From positions 682,001 through 746,000 of the forward strand of contig NW_027480504.1 of the NCBI RefSeq assembly GCF_051401765.1: 64,000 bases of DNA, read 5' to 3'. Of this stretch, positions 49,371 through 61,735 are shown one piece after another. The notes beneath the pieces are model-generated. The model saw only the letters and a program-made list of their open reading frames with translations, ran no database searches and was not told where the DNA came from. Numbering within the stretch: the first letter of the stretch is position 1; each line of letters opens with the position of its first letter. The position numbers and the translations under genes were made by a program. The DNA comes from Calliopsis andreniformis. Lineage: Eukaryota > Arthropoda > Insecta > Hymenoptera > Andrenidae.

Positions 49371-51998
49371 CACAATCTTCAATCCTCAATGCTCAATCCT
49401 CAATCCTCAATCCTCAGTCCTCAATCCTCAATCCTCAATCCTCAAACCTCAATCATCAACCGTCAGTCCTCGTCCTCAAACCTCAACACCCAATCCTCAA
49501 TCCTCAACCTTCAATCATCAATACTCTATCTTCAATCCTCAATCCTCAATCCTCAATCCTCAATCCTCAATCCTCAATCCTCAATATTCAACGCACAACC
49601 CTCAGCCATCAATGCTCAACACTCAACCATCAATCCTCAATTCTCAATGCTCAATAGAATATCCTGAATTCTCATGGTACAATACTCAATCCACAATATT
49701 CAATAATCAAATCTGAAACCTCAAACATCAATTCTCAAAACTCAATCCGCAACACTCAGTCCTCTCTCATCAATCCTCCATACTCAATCCTCAATCCTCA
49801 AGCGTCAATCCTCAATCCTCAATCCTCAACCCTCAATCCTCAGTCCTCAAACCTCCACCACGAATCCTCAATTCTGAATCCTCAATCTTGAGCCATAAGA
49901 CCTCAACAATCAATTGTCAATCCTCATTCCTCAATAGAATATCCTCAATTCACAGTTTTCAATACTCAACCCCATTCTTCAATCTTCAAATCTCAATCCA
50001 CAAACATCAATTCTCATCACGCAACCCTCAACACTCAGTCCTCAATCTGCAATCCCCAATCCTCAATCCTCAATCTTCAATCCTCAATACTCAATCCTCA
50101 ATCTTCAATCCTCAATCCTCAATCCTCAATCCTCAATCCACATTCTTCAATCCTCAACACCCAATACTCCATCTTCAATCCTCAATCCTCAATCCTCAAT
50201 TCTCAATCCTCAATCCTCAATCCTCAGACCTCAAACATCAATACTCAACCGTCAGTCCTCGTCCTCAATCCACAACCCTCAATCGTCGATCCACAATTTT
50301 CAATCATCAATATTCAATCTTCTATCCTCAATCCTCAATCCTCAATCCTCAATACTCAATCCTCATTGTTCAATGTTCAATCCTCTATACCAAATACTCA
50401 ATCTTCAATCCTCAATCCTCAATCCTCAATCCTCAATCCTCAATCCTCAATCCTCAGTCCTCAAACCTCAATCCTGAATCCTCAATCCTCAGCCCTCAGT
50501 CCTCAACAATCAGTTGTCAATCCTTAATCCTCAATAGAGTATCCTCAATTCACAGGTTTCAGTACTCAATACTCAACCTGCAATCTTCAAATCCCTATCC
50601 ACAAACATCAATTCTCATCGCTCAGCCGTCAACACTCAGTCCCCAATCCTCAATCTTCAATCCTCAATCCTCAATCCTCAATCCTCAATCCTCAGTCCTC
50701 AAACCTCAATCCTGAATCCTCAGTCCTCAATTCTCAATCCTCAATCCTCAATCCTCAGACCTCAAACATAAATACTCAACACTCAGTCATCGTCCTCAAT
50801 CCACAACTCTCAATCCTCGATCCTCAATCTTCAATCATCAATATTCAATCTTCAATCCTCAATCCTCAATCCTCAATACTCAATCCACAATCCTGAATTA
50901 TCAATCCTCAAAGCTCAATACTCAATCGTCAATCCTTCATCCCCAATCCTCAATCTTCAATCCTCAATCCTCAATCCTCAATCCTCAATCCTCAATCTTC
51001 AATCCTCAATAATCAGTCTTCAATCCTCAATCCTCAATCCTCAATCCACAATCCTCAATCCTCAATCCTCAACCTTCAAACCTCAATACTCAAACTGCAA
51101 TCCTCAATCCTCAGTCCTCACTCCTCAAACCTCATTCTTCAATCCTCAATACCGAATCCTCAATCTTCAATGCTCAATCCTCAATCCTCAATCCTCAGAC
51201 TTCAAACACCAATACTCAAGCCACAGTCCTCGTCCTCAATCCACAACCCTCAATCGTCGATCCTCAATCTTCAATCATCAATATTCAATCTTCAATCCTC
51301 AATCCTCAATCCTCAATCCTCAATCCTCAATGCTCAAACCTCAGTCCTCAATCCTCAACCCTCAATCCTCAATCCTCAATGCTCAATCTGCAACCCTCAA
51401 TCCTCAATCCTCAATCCCCTATCCTCATTCTTCAATCCTCAATGCCCAGTCCTCAATCTTCAATCCTCAATCCTCAATCCTCAATTCTCAATCCTCAATC
51501 CTCAATCATGAATCCTCAATCCACAATCTTCAATCCTCAATCCTCAATCCTCAATCCTCAATACTCAATCTTCAATCCTCAATCCTCAATTCTCAATCCT
51601 CAATAATGAACCCTCAAACCTCAATCCTCAATCCTCAATCCTCAATCCTCATTCTTCAATCCTCAACACCCAATCCTCAATCTTTAATCCTCAATCCTCA
51701 ATCCTCAATTCTCAATCCTCAATCCTCAATCCTCAGACCTCAAACATCAATACTCATCCCTCAGATCTCGTCCTCAATCCACAACCCTCAATCCTCAATC
51801 CTCAGTCCTCAATCCTCAATCCGCAATCCTCAAACCTCCATACTCAACCGTCAGTCCCCGTCCTCAATCCTCAAACATGAATCCTCAATCCTCAATCTTC
51901 AATCATCAATACTCAATCTTCAATCCTCAATCCTCAATCTTCAATCCTCAATCCTCAATCCTCAATATTCAACACACAACCCTCAAACATCAATCCTC
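49371..51998 (+). repeat. A-B2-C stretch and P blocks
   Basis: A (49658), B2 (49938) and C (50538), then P blocks to 51,998. From about 50,072 this forms the first copy of the tandem duplication that continues to 55.8 kb. No gene seen. Confidence 0.8.
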
Positions 51999-54900
51999 AA
52001 TACTCAACCATCAATCCTCAATTCTCAATACTCAATAGAATACCCTGAATTCTCATGATTCAATACTCAATCCTCAATATTCAATAATCAAATCGCAATC
52101 CTCAAACATCAACTCTCAACACTCAGACCTCAATACTCTGTCCTCTCTCTTCAATCCTCCGTCCTCATTCTTTAATCCTCAAGCGCCAATCGTCAATCCT
52201 CAATCCTGAATCCTCAATCCTCAACCCTCAACCCTCAATCCTCAGTCATCAAACCTCAATCCGGAATCCTCAATCCTGAATGCTCAATCTTCAGCCGTCA
52301 GTCCTCAACAATCAATTGTCAATACTCAATCTTCAATCCTCAATCCTCAATCCTCGGTCCTCAATCCTCAATCGTCAATCTCCAATCCTGAATACTCAAT
52401 CTTCAATTCTCAATCCTCAATCCTCAATCCTCAATCCTCAATCCTCATTCTTCAAGCCTCAATACCCAATCCTGAATCTTCAATCCTCAATCCTCAATCC
52501 TCAATTTTCAATCCTCAATACTCAGTCCTCAGTCCTCAAACCTCTATCCTCAACCCGCAGCCCTCATCCTCAATCCTCAATCTTCAAACCTCAAACCTCA
52601 ATCTTCAATCCTCAATACTCAATCTTCAATCCTCAATCCTCAATCCTCAATCCTCAATCCTCAATCCTCAATATTCAACGCACAACCCTCAGCCATCAAT
52701 GCTCAACACTCAACCATCAATCCTCAATTCTCAATGCTCAATAGAATATCCTGAATTCTCATGGTACAATACTCAATCCACAATATTCAATAATCAAATC
52801 TGAAACCTCAACCATCAATTCTCAGAACTCAATCCTCAACACTCAGTCCTCTCTCATCAATCCTCCATCCTCAATCCTCAACCCTCAATCCTCAGTCCTC
52901 AAACCTCCACCACGAATCCTCAATTCTGAATCCTCAATCTTCAGCCATAAGACCTCAACAATCAATTGTCAATCCTCATTCCTCAATAGAATATCCTCAA
53001 TTCACAGTTTTCAATACTCAACCCCATTCTTCAATCTTCAAATCTCAATCCACAAACATCAATTCTCATCACGCAACCCTCAACACTCAGTCCCCAATCC
53101 TCAATCTTCAATCCTCAATCCTCAATCCTCAATCCTCAATCCTCAGCCCTCAAACCTCAATCCTGAACCTTCAGTCCTCAATTCTCAGTCCTCAATCCTC
53201 AATCCTCAATCCTCAATCTTCAATCCTCAATACTCAATCCTCAATCTTCAATCCTCAATCCTCAATCCTCAATCCTCAATCCACATTCTTCAATCCTCAA
53301 CACCCAATACTCCATCTTCAATCCTCAATCCTCAATCCTCAATTCTCAATCCTCAATCCTCAATCCTCAGACCTCAAACATCAATACTCAACCGTCAGTC
53401 CTCGTCCTCAATCCACAACCCTCAATCGTCGATCCTCAATTTTCAATCATCAATATTCAATCTTCTATCCTCAATCCTCAATCCTCAATCCTCAATACTC
53501 AATCCTCATTGTTCAATGTTCAATCCTCTATACCAAATACTCAATCTTCAATCCTCAATCCTCAATCCTCAATCCTCAATCCTCAATCCTCAATCCTCAG
53601 TCCTCAAACCTCAATCCTGAATCCTCAATCCTCAGCCCTCAGTCCTCAACAATCAGTTGTCAATCCTTAATCCTCAATAGAGTATCCTCAATTCACAGGT
53701 TTCAGTACTCAATACTCAACCTGTAATCTTCAAATCCCTATCCACAAACATCAATTCTCATCGCTCAGCCGTCAACACTCAGTCCCCAATCCTCAATCTT
53801 CAATCCTCAATCCTCAATCCTCAATCCTCAATCCTCAGTCCTCAAACCTCAATCCTGAATCCTCAGTCCTCAATTCTCAATCCTCAATCCTCAATCCTCA
53901 GACCTCAAACATAAATACTCAACCCTCAGTCATCGTCCTCAATCCACAACCCTCAATCCTCGATCCTCAATCTTCAATCATCAATATTCAATCTTCAATC
54001 CTCAATCCTCAATCCTCAATCCTCAATCCTCAATGCTCAAACCTCAGTCCTCAATCCTCAACCCTCAATCCTCAATCCTCAATACTCAATCTGCAACCCT
54101 CAATCCTCAATCCTCAATCCCCTATCCTCATTCTTCAATCCTCAATGCCCAGTCCTCAATCTTCAATCCTCAATCCTCAATCCTCAATTCTCAATCCTCA
54201 ATCCTCAATCATGAATCCTCAATCCACAATCTTCAATCCTCAATCCTCAATCCTCAATCCTCAATACTCAATCTTCAATCCTCAATCCTCAATTCTCAAT
54301 CCTCAATAATGAACCCTCAAACCTCAATCCTCAATCCTCAATCCTCAATCCTCATTCTTCAATCCTCAATACCCAATCCTCAATCTTTAATCCTCAATCC
54401 TCAATCCTCAATTCTCAATCCTCAATCCTCAATCCTCAGACCTCAAACATCAATACTCATCCCTCAGATCTCGTCCTCAATCCACAACCCTCAATCCTCA
54501 ATCCTCAGTCCTCAATCCTCAATCCGCAATCCTCAAACCTCAATACTCAACCGTCAGTCCCCGTCCTCAATCCTCAAACATGAATCCTCAATCCTCAATC
54601 TTCAATCATCAATACTCAATCTTCAATCCTCAATCCTCAATCTTCAATCCTCAATCCTCAATCCTCAATATTCAACACACAACCCTCAAACATCAATCCT
54701 CAATACTCAACCATCAATCCTCAATTCTCAATACTCAATAGAATACCCTGAATTCTCATGATTCAATACTCAATCCTCAATATTCAATAATCAAATCGCA
54801 ATCCTCAAACATCAACTCTCAACACTCAGACCTCAATACTCTGTCCTCTCTCTTCAATCCTCCGTCCTCATTCTTCAATCCTCAAGCGCCAATCGTCAAT

Positions 54901-55790
54901 CCTCAATCCTGAATCCTCAATCCTCAACCCTCAACCCTCAATCCTCAGTCATCAAACCTCAATCCGGAATCCTCAATCCTGAATGCTCAATCTTCAGCCG
55001 TCAGTCCTCAACAATCAATTGTCAATACTCAATCTTCAATCCTCAATCCTCAATCCTCGGTCCTCAATCCTCAATCGTCAATCTCCAATCCTGAATACTC
55101 AATCTTCAATCCTCAATCCTCAATCCTCAATCCTCAATCCTCAATCCTCATTCTTCAAGCCTCAATACCCAATCCTCAATCTTCAATCCTCAATCCTCAA
55201 TCCTCAATTTTCAATCCTCAATACTCAGTCCTCAGTCCTCAAACCTCTATCCTCAACCCGCAGCCCTCATCCTCAATCCTCAATCTTCAAACCTCAAACC
55301 TCAATCTTCAATCCTCAATACTCAATCTTCAATCCTCAATCCTCAATCCTCAATCCTCAATCCTCAATCCTCAATATTCAACGCACAACCCTCAGCCATC
55401 AATGCTCAACACTCAACCATCAATCCTCAATTCTCAATGCTCAATAGAATATCCTGAATTCTCATGGTACAATACTCAATCCACAATATTCAATAATCAA
55501 ATCTGAAACCTCAACCATCAATTCTCAGAACTCAATCCTCAACACTCAGTCCTCTCTCATCAATCCTCCATCCTCAATCCTCAACCCTCAATCCTCAGTC
55601 CTCAAACCTCCACCACGAATCCTCAATTCTGAATCCTCAATCTTCAGCCATAAGACCTCAACAATCAATTGTCAATCCTCATTCCTCAATAGAATATCCT
55701 CAATTCACAGTTTTCAATACTCAACCCCATTCTTCAATCTTCAAATCTCAATCCACAAACATCAATTCTCATCACGCAACCCTCAACACT
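50072..55790 (+). repeat. Tandem duplication, offsets 3,143 and 2,703 bp
   Basis: C at 50538 and 53681 pair at 3,143 bp; everything from about 51,270 onward pairs at 2,703 bp (H at 52242 and 54945, A at 52745 and 55448). The 440-bp difference lies between two similar TCAATCA-TCAATAT runs at about 50,830 and 51,270, one of which is missing from the second copy. 440 is 63 heptamers minus one, matching the one 6-mer in the interval, and 2,703 is 387 heptamers minus 6, matching six 6-mers. Confidence 0.85.
51999..55714 (+). repeat. Two alpha cassettes in tandem
   Basis: A' (52039), H (52242), A (52745), B2 (52990), C (53681), then A' (54742), H (54945), A (55448), B2 (55693). Both have the B2 deletion. 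This is the only place where two full alpha cassettes follow one another with just a C/P stretch between them. Confidence 0.83.
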
Positions 55791-58700
55791 CAGTCCTCAA
55801 TCTGCAATCCTCAATCCTCAATCCTCAGTCCTCAATTCTCAATCCTCAATCCTCAATCGTCAGACCTCAAACATCAATACTCAACCGTCAGTCCTCGTCC
55901 TCAATCCACAACACTCAATCGTCGATCCTCAATTTTCAATCATCAATATTCAATCTTCTATCCTCAATCCTCAATCCTCAATCCTCAATACTCAATCCTC
56001 ATTGTTCAATGTTCAATCCTCAATACCCAATACCCAATCTTCAATCCTCAATCCTCAATCCTCAATCCTCAATCCTCAATCCTCAATCCTCAGTCCTCAA
56101 ACCTCAATCCTGAATCCTCAACAATCAGTTGTCAATCCTTAATCCTCAATAGAGTATCCTCAATTCACAGGTTTCAGTGCTCAATACTCAACCTGCAATC
56201 TTCAAATCCCTATCCACAAACATCAATTCTCATCACTCAGCCCTCAACACTCAGTCCCCAATCCTCAATCTTCAATCCTCAATCCTCAATCCTCAATCTT
56301 CAATCCTCAATCCTCAATCCTCAATCCTCAATCCTCAATCCTCAATCCACATTCTTCAATCCTCAACACCCAATACTCCATCTTCAATCCTCAATCCTCA
56401 GTCCTCAATTCTCAATCCTCAATCCTCAATCCTCAGACCTCAAACATCAATACTCAACCGTCAGTCCTCGTCCTCAATCCACAACCCTCAATCGTCGATC
56501 CTCAATTTTCAATCATCAATATTCAATCTTCTATCCTCAATCGTCAATCCTCAATCCTCAATACTCAATCCTCATTGTTCAATGTTCAATCCTCAATACC
56601 CAATACTCAATCTTCAATCCTCAATCCTCAATCCTCAATCCTCAATCCCCAATCCTCAATCCTCAGTCCTCAAACCTCAATCCTGAAACCTCAATCCTCA
56701 GCCCTCAGACCTCAACAATCAGTTGTCAATCCTTGATCCTCAATAGAGTATCCTCAATTCACAGGTTTCAGTACTCATTACTCTACCTGCAATCTTCAAA
56801 TCCCTATCCACAAACATCAATTCTCATCACTCAGCCCTCAACACTCAGTCCCCAATCCTCAATCTTCAATCCTCAATCCTCAATCCTCAATCCTCAATCC
56901 TCAGTCCTCAAACCTCAATCATCAATCCTCAATCCTCAATCTTCAATCCTCAATCCTCATTCCTCAATCCTCAATGTTCAATCCGCAATACACAATCCTC
57001 AATCTTCAATCCTCAATCCTCATTCCTCAATCCTCAAACCTGAATCCTCAATCCTCAATCCTCAGTCCTCGAACCTCAAACCTGTATCCTCAATCCTGAA
57101 ACCCCAATCGTCAGACCTCAGTCCTCAACAATCGGTTGTCAATTATCAATCCTCAATAGAATATCATCAATTCACTGTTTTCAATACTCAATACTCAACC
57201 TGTAATTTTCAAATCTCTATCCACAAACATCAATTCTCATCATTCAACCCTCAACACTCAGTCCCCAATCCTCAATCTTCAATACTCAATCCTCAATCCT
57301 CAATCCTCGAACCTCAATCTTCAATACTCAATACTCGATCCTCAATCCTCAATCCTCAATCCTCAATCTTCAATCCTCAATACTCAATCTTCAAACCTCA
57401 ATCCTCAATCCTCAATTCTCAATCCTCAATCCTCAGTCCTCAGACCTCAAACCTCTACCCTCAACCCTCAGCCCTCATCCTCAATCCTCAATCCTCAATC
57501 CTCAATCCTCAATCCTCAATCTTCAATCCTCAATACTCAATCTTCAATAATCAATCCTCAATTCTCAATCCTCAATACTCAATCCTCAATCGTCAATCCT
57601 CAATCACCAATCCTCAATCTTCAATCCTCAATCCTCAATCATCAATCCTCAATCCTCAATTTTCAATCCTCAATACTCAATCTGCAATCCTCAATACTCA
57701 GTCCGCAATCCTGAATGCTCAATCCTCAATCCTCAATCTTCAATCCTCAATACTCAGTCTTCAATCCTCGATCCTCAATACTCAATCCTCAATACTCATT
57801 CTTCAATCCTCAATACCCAATCCTCAATCTTCTATCCTCAATCCTCAATCCTCAATTCTCAATCCTCGATCCTCAATCCTCGGACCTCAAACAGCAATAC
57901 TCAACCCTCAGTCCTCGTCCTCAATCCTCAACCATCAATACTGAATCCTCAATCTTCAATCATCAATATTCAATCTTCAGTCCTCAATCCTCAATCCTCA
58001 ATCCTCAAACCTCAATCCTCAACCGTCAGTCCTCGTCCTCAAACCTCAACCCTCAATCCTCAATCCTCAATGTTCAATCATCAATACTCAATCTTCAATC
58101 CTCAATCCTCAATCCTCAATCCTTAATCCTCAATCCTCAATATTCAATCCTCAATCTTCAATCCTCAATACTCAATCATCAATCCTCAATCCTCAATTTT
58201 CAATCCTCAATACTCAATCTGCAATCCTCAATACTCAGTCCGCAATCCTGAATGCTCAATCCTCAATCCTCAATCTTCAATCCTCAATACTCAGTCTTCA
58301 ATCCTCGATCCTCAATACTCAATCCTCAATCCTCATTCTTCAATCCTCAATACCCAATCCTCAATCTTCTATCCTCAATCCTCAATCCTCAATTCTCAAT
58401 CCTCGATCCTCAATCCTCGGACCTCAAACAGCAATACTCAACCCTCAGTCCTCGTCCTCAATCCTCAACCTTCAATACTGAATCCTCAATCTTCAATCAT
58501 CAATATTCAATCTTCAGTCCTCAATCCTCAATCCTCAATCCTCAAACCTCAATCCTCAACCGTCAGTCCTCGTCCTCAAACCTCAACCCTCAATCCTCAA
58601 TCCTCATTGTTCAATCATCAATACTCAATCTTCAATCCTCAATCCTCAATCCTCAATCCTTAATCCTCAATCCTCAATATTCAATCCTCAATCCTTAGTC

Positions 58701-61700
58701 CACAAACCTCAATTCTGAATCCTCAATCCTGAGTCCTCAATCTTCAGCCCTCAGTCCTCAACAATCAGTAGTCAATCCTCAATCCTCAGTAGAATATCCT
58801 CAATTCACAGCTTTCAATACTCAATACTCGATCTGCAATCTTCAAACCACTATCGACAAACATCAATTCTCATCACTCAACCCTCAACACTCAGTCCTCA
58901 ATGTTCAATCCTCAATCCTCAATTCTCAACCTTCAATCCTCAATACTGAAACGTCAATCCTCAACCCTCAATCCTCAATCCTCAATCCTCAATACTCAAT
59001 CCTCAATTCTCAATCCTCAATACTCAACCATCAATCCTCAATTCTCAATACTCAATAGAATATCCTGAATTCTCATGGTTCAATACTCAATCCACAATAT
59101 TCAATAATCAAATCTGAATCCTCAATCATCAATTCTCAAAACTCAATCCTCAACACTCAGTCCTCTCTCATCAATCCTCCATCCTCAATCCTCAATCCTC
59201 AAGCGTCAATCCTCAATCCTCAACCCTCAATCCTCAGCCCTCAAACCTCCACCACGAATCCTCAATACTGAATCCTCAATCTTCAGCCATAAGACCTCAA
59301 CAATCAATTGTCAATCCTCAATCCTCAATAGAATATCCTCAGTTCACAGTTTTCAATACTCAATCCCCATTCTTCAATCTTCAAATCTCAATCCACAAAC
59401 ATGAATCCTCGTCACGCAACCCTCAACACTCAGTCCTCAATCTTCAATACTCAATCCTCAATCCTCAATACTCAATCTTCAATCCTAAATCCTCAATCCT
59501 CAATCCTCAATACTCAAACTGCAACCATCAATCCTCAGTCCTCACTCCTCAATCCTCATTCTTCAATCCTCAATACCGAATCCTCAACCTTCAATCCTCA
59601 ATCCTCAATCCTCTATTCTCAATCCCCAATCCTCAATCCTCAGACTTCAAACACCAATACTCAACCCTCAGTCCTCGTCCTCAATCCACAGCCCTCAATC
59701 CTCAATCCTCAATCTCCAATCATTAATATTCAATCTTCAATCCTCAATCCTCAATCCTCAATCCTCAACCCTCAACCCTCAATCCTCAGTCATCAAACCT
59801 CAATCCGGAATCCTCAATCCTGAATGCTCAATCTTCAGCCGTCAGTCCTCAACAATCAATTGTCAATACTCAATCTTCAATCCTCAATCCTCAATCCTCG
59901 GTCCTCAATCCTCAATCGTCAATCTCCAATCCTGAATACTCAATCTTCAATCCTCAATCCTCAATCCTCAATCCTCAATCCTCAATCCTCATTCTTCAAT
60001 CCTCAATACCCAATCCTCAGTCTTCAATCCTCAATCCTCAATCCTCAATTTTCAATCCTCAATACTCAGTCCTCAGTCCTCAAACCTCAATCCTCAACCC
60101 CCAGCCCTCATCCTCAATCCTCAACCTTCAATCCTCAATCCTCAATCTTCAATCCTCAATACTCAATCTTCAATCCTCAATCCTCAGTCCACAATCTTCA
60201 ATCCTCAATGCTCAATCCTCAATCCTCATTCTTCAATCCTCAATACACAATCCTCAATCTTCAATCCTCAATCCTCAATCCTCGATTCTCAATCCTCAAT
60301 ACTCAGTCCTCAGTCCTCAAACCTCAATCCTCAACCCCCAGCCCTCATCCTCAATCCTCAATCCTCAATCCTCAATCCTCAATCTTCAATCCTCAATCCT
60401 CAGTCCACAATCTTCAATCCTCAATGCTCAATCCTCAATCCTCAATCCTCAGTCCTCAATCCTCAATCCTCAATCCTCAAACCTCAATCCTCAACCGTCA
60501 GTCCTCGTCCTCAAACCTCAACCCCCAGTCCTCAATCCTCAATCTTCAATCATCAATACTCTATCTTCAATCCTCAATCCTCAATCCTCAATCCTCTATC
60601 CTCAATCCTCAATATTCAACGCACAACCCTCAACCATCAATCCACAATACTCAACCATCAATCCTCAATTCTCAATACTCAATAGAATATCCTGAATTCT
60701 CATGGTTCAATACTCAATCCACAATATTCAATAATCAAATCTGAATCCTCAAACATCAATTCTCAAAACTCAAAGCTCAACACTCAGTCCTCTCTCATCA
60801 ATCCTCCATCCTCAATCCTCAATCCTCAAGCGTCAATCCTCAATCCTCAATCCTCAACCCTCAATCCTCAGCCCTGAAACCTCCACCACGAATCCTCAAT
60901 ACTGAATCCTCAATCTTCAGCCATAAGACCTCAACAATCAATTGTCAATCCTCAATCCTCAATAGAATATCCTCAATTCACAGTTTTCAATTCTCAATCC
61001 CCATTCTTCAATCTTCAAATCTCAATCCACAAACATCAATTCTCATCACGCAACCCTCAACACTCAGTCCTCAATCTTCAATCCTCAATCCTCAATCCTC
61101 AATCTTCAATCCTCAATACTCAATCTTCAATACTCAATCCTCAATTCTCAATCCTCAATGCTCAATACTCAATCGTCAATCCTCAATCCCCAATCCTCAA
61201 TCTTCAATCCTCAATCCTCAATCCTCAATCCTCAATCCTCAATCCTCACTCTTCAATCCTCAATACTCAAACTGCAATCCGCAATCCTCAGTCCTCACTC
61301 CTCAATCCTCATTCTTCAATCCTCAATACCGAATCCTCAACCTTCAATTCTCAATCCTCAATCCTCAATTCTCAATCCTCAATCCTCAATCCTCAATCCT
61401 CAATACTCAACCATCAATCCTCAATTCTCAATACTCAATAGAATATCCTGAATTCTCATGGTTCAATACTCAATCCACAATATTCAATAATCAAATCTGA
61501 ATCCTCAAACATCAATTCTCAAAACTCAATCCTCAACACTCAGTCCTCTCTCATCAATCCTCCATCCTCAATCCTCAATCCTCAAGCGTCAATCCTCAAT
61601 CCTCAACCCTCAATCCTCAGCCCTCAAACCTCCACCACGAATCCTCAATACTGAATCCTCAATCTTCAGCCATAAGACCTCAACAATCAATTGTCAATCC

Positions 61701-61735
61701 TCAATCCTCAATAGAATATCCTCAGTTCACAGTTT
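55715..61735 (+). repeat. 6,022-bp unit, copy 1
   Basis: C (56153, 56747), F (57160), D (58793), A (59059), B1 (59332), H (59786), A (60686), B1 (60966), A (61442). It is a mosaic: 55.7-59.3 kb resembles 21.5-25.7 kb, while 59.06-60.24 kb resembles 9.07-10.24 kb at an offset close to 49,991. The right boundary is inside the B block at 61715, between about 61,724 and 61,747. Confidence 0.83.
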
